NCBI GenBank assembly: GCA_023390675.1
Contig: JAEWCK010000189.1
Span: 1 to 17,440 of the forward strand
Direction: 5' to 3'
DNA length: 17,440 nt
Source: Pseudomonadota bacterium
GTDB lineage: Bacteria; Pseudomonadota; Alphaproteobacteria; Sphingomonadales; Sphingomonadaceae
Below the pieces are notes generated by a model that was not told where the DNA came from, ran no database searches, and worked only from the letters and a program-made list of their open reading frames with translations. Of this stretch, positions 1 through 7,160 are shown one piece after another (the stretch's first letter is position 1; each line of letters opens with the position of its first letter). The position numbers were made by a program, and so were the translations under genes.

Positions 1-1542
1 ATAGTGATAGCCCGTGCCGGGTGTCGACGAGGATTCGCTGCGCGCATAGGACGCACCGACGCGGTAATCGAAGCCGGCGCCGAGCGGTCCCTCGGCGCCC
101 AGGGCGGCACGGAAGGTGCGGGTGTCGGTCACATATTCGCGGCGGCCGCAATCGATGCAGCGATAGCGGAAGGTGATCGGCTTGCCGTAGTTGGCCGCGA
201 TCGCCGGGAACACCGCTGCGATCTGGTTGTAGACCTGATTGTAGGTCGACGCCGTCAGCGCATTGAGCGGATACGCGATCGGCATCGTCGAATTGTTTGC
301 CGAATACTGGTTTTCCGAGAAGCGCTTGGCCGAATCGGCCTTCGATCCCGTGACTTCGGCGTAGATTTCGTGATCGCCGAACCTGGCCGTGCCGCGACCA
401 TAATAAGTGAAGGTCTCGAGCGGCTGCTGGAGCACCGCCGCGCGGCCCGTGTCATAGGCGCAGGCGTAGCGTGCGCCGGGCACCGACCAGAGCTGATAGT
501 CATAGGGCATGCCACCGTCGAAGGTGGTGCAGCCCGCGCCGCCCGGCAGATTCAGCGGGTTGATGCCGCCGTCCGCGCGCGTCGTGGTGCCCGGATAGAC
601 GAGCCCCGGGAGCAGCGTGGCGCCCGAAGTGCCGCCAAGCAGCGTGCCGGTCTGGGTGATGCCCACGCCCGCCGCGGTCGGGTTGATCGGGAATGCAGTC
701 GCGAACTGCGTGCCGCGCGTGTCGATCGAAAGGCCGCGATTGGGCTGGTTGCCGTTCACGAAGTCGCGGTCGCGGCCATAGAGCACGCCGTTCCAGCTCT
801 TCGACACGGCGGCCATCACGTTGAAGCCGTCCTTGTCGAGGTCGCCCGCGCCGATGGTGCCCGACAGGCGATAGATCGGGGCGTCGCCCTCTTCGGTGAT
901 GTCGGTGAAGCCCGCGAGCGAGACGCCCTGGAAATCCTTCTTGGTTATGAAGTTGATCACGCCGCCGACCGCGTCGGTGCCGTAGATGGCCGAAGCGCCG
1001 TCCTTGAGGACCTCGACGCGTTCGATCGCGGCGAACGGGATCTGGTTGACGTCGACCGCCGAGCCGGTGAGGCCGTGCGCGGCGACGCGGCGGCCATTGA
1101 GGAGCACCAGCGTCGCGGCCGAGCCCTGGCCGCGCAGGTTGGCGGCCGAAAGGCCGTTGGTGCCGCGTTGCGCGCCCGACGTGACGTCGGCGTTCGAAGC
1201 GAGGTTGTCCGCGCCCGAGCCGTTGGTCGAGAGGAACATGATCAGCTGCTCGGGGCTCGAGATGCCGTTACGCTGCATCTCCTGCGGCGTGACGATCTGG
1301 AGCGGCAGCGCCGAATTGTTCGGGTCCTGCTTCAGGCGCGAACCCGTGACGATGATCTCGTTGCCCTGATCCTGACCGCTGCCCTCGTCGGCATCGGTGG
1401 TCGGCACGGCGCCAGTTTGCGTGGCAGCCTCCTGCGTGCCCGACTGGGTATCGACCTGCGCCCAGGCCGGCATGGCGCTTGCGAGCGCGGCGAACGCCGT
1501 GCCCGAAACGAGAATCTTCTTGAACGATCCCGATCCGATCAT
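1..1542 (-). CDS. TonB-dependent outer-membrane receptor (3' end beyond window)
   Basis: Reading the minus strand from the ATG at 1542 gives 514 uninterrupted codons to the left edge, so the C-terminal part of the barrel is missing. Residues 1-28 form a signal peptide (basic KK at 8-9, Ala-rich core, AWA cleavage site before Gln29). A Gln/Thr/Asp-rich spacer follows, then a TonB-box-like NEIIVTG at 61-67 and the plug domain with VLLNGRR at 146-152 and the RVEVLKDGASAIYG...GGVINFIT signature at 175-200. After that comes Tyr/Gly/Asn-rich barrel sequence with paired cysteines that may close extracellular loops. The family imports bulky substrates across the outer membrane using TonB/ExbBD energy. 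The substrate is not readable here; divergence from an AmpG-like operon suggests muropeptides or peptides, which is an inference. A purine-rich AAGGGGG stretch precedes the start. The product class is certain. Confidence 0.95.
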   Translation of the reverse strand, partial: MIGSGSFKKILVSGTAFAALASAMPAWAQVDTQSGTQEAATQTGAVPTTDADEGSGQDQGNEIIVTGSRLKQDPNNSALPLQIVTPQEMQRNGISSPEQLIMFLSTNGSGADNLASNADVTSGAQRGTNGLSAANLRGQGSAATLVLLNGRRVAAHGLTGSAVDVNQIPFAAIERVEVLKDGASAIYGTDAVGGVINFITKKDFQGVSLAGFTDITEEGDAPIYRLSGTIGAGDLDKDGFNVMAAVSKSWNGVLYGRDRDFVNGNQPNRGLSIDTRGTQFATAFPINPTAAGVGITQTGTLLGGTSGATLLPGLVYPGTTTRADGGINPLNLPGGAGCTTFDGGMPYDYQLWSVPGARYACAYDTGRAAVLQQPLETFTYYGRGTARFGDHEIYAEVTGSKADSAKRFSENQYSANNSTMPIAYPLNALTASTYNQVYNQIAAVFPAIAANYGKPITFRYRCIDCGRREYVTDTRTFRAALGAEGPLGAGFDYRVGASYARSESSSTPGTGYHY

Positions 1543-1789
1543 TTCCCTGAACCCCCTTAATTCCGCAATTCCCGCGCGGCAGAAGGGTATTAGGTACCAA
1601 GATTGTTGCGTCGCGCCATAGTTTCTGTTCGCCAAGCCATAGCGTTGCGGCATCGTTCGCTGCATTTGGGCGGGAAAGCGTGTCGCCGGGGCAACACTGG
1701 CGCGGTTGACTGATCCGTGCGTGGGGCCGAGCGTGGGGCAAACATGCTCGGGGAGCCGGAAATGTCGCCATTTTGTCGTTCGGTGCCGC
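1543..1789. promoter_or_regulatory. Divergent intergenic control region, receptor / ampG
   Basis: About 247 bp separate the start of the TonB receptor (leftward) from the GTG start of the permease (rightward), so promoters for both directions should lie here. On the receptor side there is a purine-rich leader just upstream of 1542. A pair of CATAG elements 21 bp apart lies at 1617-1642. A TTGACT at 1706-1711 resembles a -35 box for the rightward operon, but no convincing -10 partner is visible at the usual distance. Alternative in-frame rightward starts (TTG at 1706) also fall in this region. Confidence 0.5.
1617..1642. promoter_or_regulatory. Tandem CATAG pair, 21-bp phased (candidate operator)
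   Basis: CATAG occurs at 1617-1621 and again at 1638-1642, exactly 21 bp start to start, 75-100 bp upstream of the receptor start. The same 5-mer with the same spacing recurs upstream of dgcN and, with one half inverted, upstream of the LysR gene. A two-helical-turn spacing suits a dimeric regulator such as a LysR protein. Read on the receptor strand each half is CTATG, which also resembles the alphaproteobacterial -10 core GCTAN, so tandem promoters are an alternative. The pattern is seen directly; the role is inferred. Confidence 0.4.
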
Positions 1790-3343
1790 GTGGCTGAGGC
1801 CATTTCCGACGCTCCGCCGCCCGCGGTCCGTCCCGGTGCGGGGCGTCTCGGCCTCTATCTGCTGCTCGGCTTTGCGGCGGGCCTGCCCTTCTACATGTTC
1901 AACGCCGTGCTGTTCCTCCGCCTCGCGCGGCACGGCGTCGACATCGTCACCGTCGGCTATTTCGCCTGGGTATCGCTGCTGCCCACCTTCAAGTTCCTGT
2001 GGGCGCCGCTGCTCGAGAAATACGACGTGCCCGGCTTCGGCCGCTTCTGGGGGCGCCCGCGCGGCTGGATCATGTTCGCGCAGCTCGGCATCTTCGTATC
2101 CACCGTCGGCATGGCCTTCACCGCCTCGGATACCAACCTCCAACTCACCGCGCTCTTCGCCTTTCTGCTCTGCTTCTGGACCAGCACGCTCGAGATCGCG
2201 GCGGACGGATGGCGCGTCGCGCTCGCACCCAATGCCGGCGAGCAGGGCCCGCTCGTCGCGGCCAACCAATGGGGCTATCGCGGCTCGATGGTGATCGCGA
2301 GCGGCGGCGCGATCTATGTCGCCGCCAAGGCCGACTGGACCGTGGCCTATCTGGCGATCGCGGTGCTCGCCTTCCTCCCTTTCCTCGTCCTTGCCGCGAT
2401 GCGGTCCGAGGGCGGGAGCGGTGGCGGGCGGCTCGTCGCGCTGGTGACCGGGCTGGTCGCAAGCGTGGCGGGAGTCGCGGCGAGCATCGTCGCGGTGGCG
2501 GCGGTGGGCTGGGTGCTGCTCTCCGCGATCGGCTCGGTCGGGATCGGCAATCCCAATGTGGTCAGCTATTGGGTGTTCGGCATCGCGCTGCTGCCCTTCG
2601 TCCTGCTCGGCGCCGCGGTGCCGCGCCTCAAGAACCTGCCCTGGAACGCGCCGCTCCGCCGCTCGGCCGCGGTCGGCCCCTATGTCGATGTGGCATGGCG
2701 CTACGGGCTGGTGATCATCCCGATCCTGCTGTTCGTCTCGGTCTATCGCACCGGCGACGTGATGGCGAACACGCTGTCGCACCCGTTGTTCAACCAGCTC
2801 GGCTACGGCCTCGTGCAGATCAGCGCCGCCGATTTCTGGGTCGCACTCGTATCAGGCATGATTGGCGTGACGCTGGGCGGGTTGCTCGCCGCCAAGGCGC
2901 CGATGGGATGGGCGCTGGTGATCGGCGCGGTGATGTCGGCCATCTCCAACTGGATCTTCGCGTGGCTCGCTTATCAAGGGCCAGGCGGGCCCGTGCTCTT
3001 CTCGCTGTTCGGGCTGCATGTCACCAGCGGCGACCTCGATCTCTACATGGCGATGGCGCTCGACCAGTTCGGCCATGGCTTCGAAGGCGCGGTGTTCGTC
3101 GTCTATCTCTCGCTGCTGGTGAACCCGCGCTACGCCGCCGCGCAATATGCGCTGTTCTCGGGCCTTGCCTTCCTCATCCCGCGGCTGCTCGCGGGACTGT
3201 CGGGCGTGTTCCAGAAGGCGATCGGCTATGACGGCTTCTTCATCATGGCCGGCACGATGAGCGTCGCGGTGCTCGTCTTCCTGCCCTTCATCGTCCGCGC
3301 GAAGCCGCGGCCGGATGATGCCCCCGAACCGGCAACGGCATGA
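1790..3343 (+). CDS. ampG: AmpG-like muropeptide permease (MFS)
   Basis: From the GTG at 1790 the product is 517 residues, close to the roughly 490 of E. coli AmpG, with about 12-14 hydrophobic helices. AmpG-type landmarks are visible: LLLGFAAGLPF at 24-34 in the first helix, KFLWAPLLEKY at 68-78 followed by GRPRGW at 88-93 in the loop before helix 3, and a GYRGSMV...GGAIY segment later, matching the GYR...GG stretch of AmpG. The family carries GlcNAc-anhydro-MurNAc peptides from periplasm to cytoplasm by proton symport. GTG was chosen because residues encoded upstream (from TTG 1706) are Cys/Arg-rich and unlike an MFS N-terminus; there is no clear Shine-Dalgarno. Its stop overlaps the next ATG (ATGA), so it should be the first gene of a coupled operon. 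Some AmpG homologues may carry other peptide substrates, so exact specificity is open. Confidence 0.85.
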   Translation: MAEAISDAPPPAVRPGAGRLGLYLLLGFAAGLPFYMFNAVLFLRLARHGVDIVTVGYFAWVSLLPTFKFLWAPLLEKYDVPGFGRFWGRPRGWIMFAQLGIFVSTVGMAFTASDTNLQLTALFAFLLCFWTSTLEIAADGWRVALAPNAGEQGPLVAANQWGYRGSMVIASGGAIYVAAKADWTVAYLAIAVLAFLPFLVLAAMRSEGGSGGGRLVALVTGLVASVAGVAASIVAVAAVGWVLLSAIGSVGIGNPNVVSYWVFGIALLPFVLLGAAVPRLKNLPWNAPLRRSAAVGPYVDVAWRYGLVIIPILLFVSVYRTGDVMANTLSHPLFNQLGYGLVQISAADFWVALVSGMIGVTLGGLLAAKAPMGWALVIGAVMSAISNWIFAWLAYQGPGGPVLFSLFGLHVTSGDLDLYMAMALDQFGHGFEGAVFVVYLSLLVNPRYAAAQYALFSGLAFLIPRLLAGLSGVFQKAIGYDGFFIMAGTMSVAVLVFLPFIVRAKPRPDDAPEPATA

Positions 3344-4344
3344 TCGAGTCCGCCTTCGTCCCCGCTGCCGAAGCTGTAGCGTCCGGCCGCATCCCCGGCG
3401 CGACATTGGGCGTGGTCGCGGCCGACGGACGGCGCTGGACAATACATGCCGGTATGGCCGCGCTGATCCCCGAGCGCGAGGAACTGACGCTCGACCATTG
3501 GTTCGACCTCGCCTCGGTCTCCAAGGTCATCGCCACCACGACGATGATCCTCCGCCTCGCCGACGCCGGCGCGATCGACCTCGACGCGCCGCTCACCACT
3601 GCGATCCCCGACCTCAGGCAATATGATGTGGCGGGCGCCTACGAGCGCACCCTCACTTTACGCGACTGCCTCGCCCACCGCACCCTCTTCCCCGCGGTCG
3701 AGCCGATCTACACTTATGGCGACGATCCGCAGCGGCTGCGCGCCTTTGTGCTCCAGCGCGAATGGAAGCACATTCCCGAGCCGGTCTATTCGGACATCAA
3801 CTTCATCCTGCTCGGGATCGCGATCGAACGCGTGACCGGCAAGCCGCTCGGCGAATGGCCGCTCGGCGAGGGCCTGAGCTACGGCCCGCCCCCCGGCCCC
3901 GCCGTCGCCACCGAGCGCTGCATGTGGCGCGACCGGGTGCTCAAGGGCGAAGTCCATGACGAGAATTGCGCGGCGATGGGCGGGCAGACCGGCCATGCCG
4001 GGCTGTTCGGCACGGTGCCGGGCGTGCTCGATTTTGCTGAAGGCGTGCTGACGGGGGCTTTCTCGTCGGCGATGCTCGAGGCGATCCGCACGCCGCAATA
4101 TTCGCACCGCACCTGCGGGTGGGAGCGCAAGTTCGACGGCTGGTCCGGCGGGCAGGCCTGCTCCGACGAGACGATCGGCCATACCGGCTTCACCGGCACC
4201 GGGCTGTGGATCGATTTCGACCGCGGGCTCGCCTGGACCTTGCTCACCAACCGCGTCCATCCCACCCGCCATTTCGACAGCGGCATCTTCACGCTGCGTC
4301 CCGCAACGGGGGATGCCGTCATCCAAGCCTGGGAGGCCCTATGA
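3340..4344 (+). CDS. Serine hydrolase, beta-lactamase family S12, AmiE/YbbE-like
   Basis: A 334-residue protein with no signal peptide, so presumably cytoplasmic. It has the penicillin-recognising fold: SVSK at 59-62 (nucleophile Ser59, Lys62), Tyr150-Ser-Asp152 in the YxN position, and His281-Thr-Gly in place of the usual KTG. The segment VHDENCAAMGG...GHAGLFGT at about 205-225 resembles the YbbE/AmiE subgroup, in which B. subtilis AmiE is an N-acetylmuramoyl-L-alanine amidase sitting in a muropeptide recycling locus. With AmpG directly upstream (ATGA overlap at 3340-3343) and a dipeptidase directly downstream (ATGA at 4341-4344), a plausible job is releasing or trimming stem peptides from imported muropeptides. 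That role is inferred from subgroup resemblance and context; a D-aminopeptidase, an esterase or an LD-/DD-carboxypeptidase remain possible. Family assignment is firm. Confidence 0.85.
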   Translation: MIESAFVPAAEAVASGRIPGATLGVVAADGRRWTIHAGMAALIPEREELTLDHWFDLASVSKVIATTTMILRLADAGAIDLDAPLTTAIPDLRQYDVAGAYERTLTLRDCLAHRTLFPAVEPIYTYGDDPQRLRAFVLQREWKHIPEPVYSDINFILLGIAIERVTGKPLGEWPLGEGLSYGPPPGPAVATERCMWRDRVLKGEVHDENCAAMGGQTGHAGLFGTVPGVLDFAEGVLTGAFSSAMLEAIRTPQYSHRTCGWERKFDGWSGGQACSDETIGHTGFTGTGLWIDFDRGLAWTLLTNRVHPTRHFDSGIFTLRPATGDAVIQAWEAL

Positions 4345-5522
4345 TCTCGCTCCTCGCCCTTGCGCTCGCTTATGGTGCGCCCGACGATACCCCTTCCCCC
4401 GCCGACCGCCTCTCACACGAGCAGATGCTCGTCCTCGACACGCATCTCGACACGCCCGAGCTGTTCGAGCACCCCGGCTGGGACTTCGCCCGCTGGCACG
4501 ACCGCGACTTCGACAAGAGCCAGGTCGATCTGCCCCGCATGCAGGCCGGCGGATTGGATGGCGGCTTCTTCGTCATCTACACGCCGCAGGGCCCGCTGAC
4601 GCCCGCGGGCTTCGCCAAGGCGCGCAACGCCGCTTTGGTCCGCGCGATGTGGATCCAGCGCGTCGTCGCGGCGAATCCCGACACGATGGAATTCGCGACC
4701 ACGCCCGAAGATGCCTACCGGATCGCCAGGACCGGCAAACGCATCGTCTTCCAGTCGATCGAGAACAGCTATCCGCTCGGTGAGGATCTCGGCCTGCTCA
4801 GCTATTACTACAGCCTCGGCGTCCGCCTCGCCGGCCCGGTCCATTTCCGCAACAACCAGTTCGCCGACAGCGCGACCGACAAGCCGCTGTGGCATGGGTT
4901 CAGCCCGCTCGGAAAGCAGTGGATCGCCGAGATGAACCGGCTCGGCATGGTGATCGACGTCAGCCACGCCTCGGACGACGTGTTCGATCAGGCGCTTGCG
5001 CTTTCGAAGACGCCGATCATCGCCTCGCATTCTGGGCCCAAGGCGATCTTCAACCACCCGCGCAATCTCGACGACGAGCGGATGCGGAGGCTCGCCAAGG
5101 CCGGCGGCGTGCTCCAGATCAACAGCGTCTATCTGGTCGAGGGCGATCACGACGAGGCGCGCAACAAGATCTCGGCGCGGCAGGACGATTGGTGGGTGCT
5201 GTCCGCCGCCGAGCAGAAGAAGCTGATCGCCGACAAGGCCGTCGCCGACGCCACCAATCCCTATCAGGGCGCGGACTTCGAGCTGTTCATGAAGAGCCTG
5301 CTTCACGCGATTGCGGTGATGGGCGTCGACCATGTCGGCATCGGCGCCGACTGGGACGGCGGCGGCGGCGTGCGCGGGATGGAGGACATCACTGCGCTGC
5401 CGAAGATCACCGCGCGGTTGCGGCGCGAGGGGTTCAAGGACGCCGATATCGAGAAGATCTGGAGCGGGAATGTGCTGCGGGTGCTGAAGGCGGCGGAGGA
5501 TTGGGCCGAAAAGAACAAGTAA
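4341..5522 (+). CDS. Membrane dipeptidase, peptidase family M19
   Basis: The ATG at 4341 lies in an ATGA overlap with the preceding gene and is preceded by GGGAGG; from it the product is 393 residues. The M19 (renal dipeptidase) binuclear zinc ligands are all present: His35-x-Asp37 in DTHLDTP, Glu141 in IENSY, His209 in VSHAS, His230 in ASHSG, plus Asp337 in GIGADWDG. M19 enzymes cleave dipeptides and are known for tolerating a D-residue at the C-terminal position, which suits L-Ala-D-Glu- or D-Ala-D-Ala-type products of peptidoglycan. The first 13 residues (MISLLALALAYGA) are hydrophobic and could be a short signal peptide, but lack a basic n-region, so location (periplasm or cytoplasm) is unsettled. 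It is the last gene of the ampG operon, followed at once by an inverted repeat that could end transcription. Confidence 0.92.
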   Translation: MISLLALALAYGAPDDTPSPADRLSHEQMLVLDTHLDTPELFEHPGWDFARWHDRDFDKSQVDLPRMQAGGLDGGFFVIYTPQGPLTPAGFAKARNAALVRAMWIQRVVAANPDTMEFATTPEDAYRIARTGKRIVFQSIENSYPLGEDLGLLSYYYSLGVRLAGPVHFRNNQFADSATDKPLWHGFSPLGKQWIAEMNRLGMVIDVSHASDDVFDQALALSKTPIIASHSGPKAIFNHPRNLDDERMRRLAKAGGVLQINSVYLVEGDHDEARNKISARQDDWWVLSAAEQKKLIADKAVADATNPYQGADFELFMKSLLHAIAVMGVDHVGIGADWDGGGGVRGMEDITALPKITARLRREGFKDADIEKIWSGNVLRVLKAAEDWAEKNK

Positions 5523-5606
5523 CCGTCATCCCGGCGAAAGCCGGGTTCTCATGCGATGGCGCGATCCGCTTGCCGCACGAGACGCCGGCTTTCGCCGGGG
5601 TGACGG
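5523..5606. repeat. REP-like inverted repeat doublet between convergent genes
   Basis: Two 22-bp arms, 5523-5544 and 5585-5606, are inverted copies differing at one base, separated by 40 bp. Each arm is itself a hairpin: the left one is CCCGGC-GAAA-GCCGGG, a 6-bp stem closing a GNRA tetraloop on the plus strand, and the right one gives the same loop on the minus strand. The element starts one base after the dipeptidase stop and ends 7 bp before the dacB stop, so it probably serves as a bidirectional transcript end or RNA-stabilising structure. The core is of a type common in sphingomonad and caulobacter genomes (from memory). No transposase is nearby. Confidence 0.85.
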
Positions 5607-5612
5607 CTTTGA

Positions 5613-7037
5613 TCAATTCGCCGCCGCCACGATCTCGAGCGCAGCGTCCATGAACTTCGTCGCCCCGGCATCCTGCGGCACGTCGTTGGCGTGCATCGAG
5701 AAGATCAGCGTCTTGCCGCTCGCGGCCTGCATGAAGCCCGAGAGCGCATTGGTCGCGTTGAGCGTCCCCGTCTTCGCCCAGAGCTTGCCCTCGAGCGGGC
5801 CGCTCCTGAAGCGCCGGCCCAGCGTGCCTTCGCTCCCCGCCGTCGGCAGCGTGTCGCGCCACTGCGCGCCCCAGGGCTGGGTCTGGGTCCAGCGCAGGAA
5901 CTTGACGACGCCGCGCGGCGCGACGCGGTTGTAGCTCGACATTCCCGAGCCATCCGAAAAGTCGTAGGCCGTGCGCGGTACCCCCGCCTCGGTCAGCATC
6001 GCCTCGATCGCGGCGGTACCGTAGCCGATCGATCCGGTGCCCTTGATCAGCGCGACGCGGCGCAGCGCCAGCTCGGCGTGGAGGTTCTGGCTCACCTTGT
6101 TGATGTGCTTCAGATCCTCGGCGAGCGGCGGCGGCGTCAGCCGCGCGAGCGGCGGGGGCGCATCGTTGGTGCGCACGACGACTTCGCCCCCGCTCGCGGG
6201 ATCGTCCTCGGGCATCGTGAGCCGGTGCCGCGTGCGGACCTGCCCCTTCACCTTGACCCCGCGCGACTCGAGCAGAGTCTTGAGCCGCCACGCGGCATAG
6301 TCAGCCGGATCGTCGATCCCGAGCTTGTAGGTCCGCGGCTTCGCATCCGCGCCGATGTCGCCGGTCAGGTATAGCACCCGGCCGTTGGGATCGCGATCGT
6401 AGCTGATGTGGTTGGCATCGCCCGGCACCGTCCTCGCCCGGTTATCCACGGTGAAATAGGGCTGGAGGTCGGTCTTCGGCGCCTCACCCGCCTTGCCCGG
6501 CGTTACAGTGATCGCGAGCTCGTTGTCGTCGAGCGTCAGCCCCGAGATGCCGGTTCCCGAGCTGGTCGGGATGTTGTTCCAGCTCATCCCCGGGCTCCAG
6601 CGCTGCTTGGGGAAGATCGTATCGTCGCCGATAACGTCGCGGACATGCTTCGTCTTCGCAGCCACCGCATCGGCGAGCGCGGCAAGGCAATCGGTCTGGC
6701 AATCGTCGGCGCTCGACATGCGGGCATCGCCATGGCCTTCGAGCACCACGTCCTTGCCCTCGAGCCGCACCGACGCGCCGCCGGTCGTATCGGGGTCGTT
6801 GAGCCCGGGCAGGTTGCGGAACGCCGCGGCAGTGGTGAACATCTTGGTGTTCGAGGCCGGGATGAAGCGCCCGTCGGGATTGATTGCGACGATCTCGTTG
6901 CCCTGCTCGTCGGTCACGACCAGCCCGAAGCGCGTACCGGTCGCGGCCTCGCCAAGCTTGGCCTCGACCTGCTGCTGGAGCGTCTGGGCGGAGGCTGGCG
7001 CAGCGGCCAGCAATGCGGCGAGAAGGAGCTGTCTCAT
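5613..7037 (-). CDS. dacB: D-alanyl-D-alanine carboxypeptidase/endopeptidase (PBP4, family S13)
   Basis: A 474-residue protein starting with a clear signal peptide (MRQLLLAALLAAAPASA, cleaved before Gln18), so periplasmic. The three penicillin-binding motifs of family S13 are present: SNTK at 62-65 (nucleophile Ser62), SQN at 316-318 within NKVSQNLHAE, and KTG at 422-424 in LWAKTGTLNATN. The DGSGMSSYN stretch at 362-370 is also typical. Spacing between the first two motifs is large, as expected for the inserted domains of PBP4. PBP4-type enzymes cleave the D-Ala-meso-DAP cross-link and the terminal D-Ala of stem peptides, releasing muropeptide material and free D-Ala. The gene is convergent with the dipeptidase and divergent from the S9 peptidase. 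Within this locus it could feed the AmpG route, or it may simply be the housekeeping PBP4. Confidence 0.95.
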   Translation of the reverse strand: MRQLLLAALLAAAPASAQTLQQQVEAKLGEAATGTRFGLVVTDEQGNEIVAINPDGRFIPASNTKMFTTAAAFRNLPGLNDPDTTGGASVRLEGKDVVLEGHGDARMSSADDCQTDCLAALADAVAAKTKHVRDVIGDDTIFPKQRWSPGMSWNNIPTSSGTGISGLTLDDNELAITVTPGKAGEAPKTDLQPYFTVDNRARTVPGDANHISYDRDPNGRVLYLTGDIGADAKPRTYKLGIDDPADYAAWRLKTLLESRGVKVKGQVRTRHRLTMPEDDPASGGEVVVRTNDAPPPLARLTPPPLAEDLKHINKVSQNLHAELALRRVALIKGTGSIGYGTAAIEAMLTEAGVPRTAYDFSDGSGMSSYNRVAPRGVVKFLRWTQTQPWGAQWRDTLPTAGSEGTLGRRFRSGPLEGKLWAKTGTLNATNALSGFMQAASGKTLIFSMHANDVPQDAGATKFMDAALEIVAAAN

Positions 7038-7160
7038 GCCGCGAGCGTAACGGGGCTTGGGCGCAAGGCAAAGCCGCGATCATTCAGAAGATGGCTTGGG
7101 ACATAGCCGCGCGGCATGGCGGCATTGCCGCGGCAACACGGCGCATCCAAGCTGCCCCGC
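7038..7160. promoter_or_regulatory. Divergent intergenic region, dacB / S9 peptidase
   Basis: About 123 bp between two divergent starts, expected to hold both promoters. No canonical -35/-10 pair or good Shine-Dalgarno is obvious on either side. A CATAG lies at 7102-7106, and CATTC (7081) and CATTG (7123) lie exactly 21 bp to either side, a degenerate echo of the phased CATAG pairs seen elsewhere in the window; by itself this could be chance. Confidence 0.3.

Noticed and set aside
4..1560. Long plus-strand open frame opposite the TonB receptor
   Set aside because: Arg/Ala/Glu-rich translation without recognisable motifs; it is the antisense of a clear TonB-dependent receptor, as expected in high-GC DNA.
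1706..1789. TTG start giving a 28-residue N-terminal extension of AmpG
   Set aside because: Cys/Arg-rich extension unlike MFS N-termini; GTG at 1790 is preferred, though neither has a good ribosome-binding site.
1268..2782. 504-codon minus-strand frame across the receptor/ampG gap
   Set aside because: Low-complexity Arg/Asp/Glu/His translation, antisense to AmpG helices and crossing the intergenic region; no family resemblance.
1999..3231. 410-codon plus-strand frame inside ampG
   Set aside because: Arg-rich +1 frame shadow; the overlapping frame encodes a coherent MFS protein.
4413..5333. 306-codon minus-strand frame opposite the dipeptidase
   Set aside because: No motifs; antisense of a full M19 active site.
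5523..5606. CRISPR-like or IS end from the repeated GGCGAAAGCC core
   Set aside because: Only one inverted pair, no direct-repeat/spacer array, no transposase and no target duplication; better explained as a REP doublet.
5434..6291. 285-codon minus-strand frame overlapping dacB and the repeat
   Set aside because: Frame shadow of dacB; it reads through the REP-like palindrome and has no domain.
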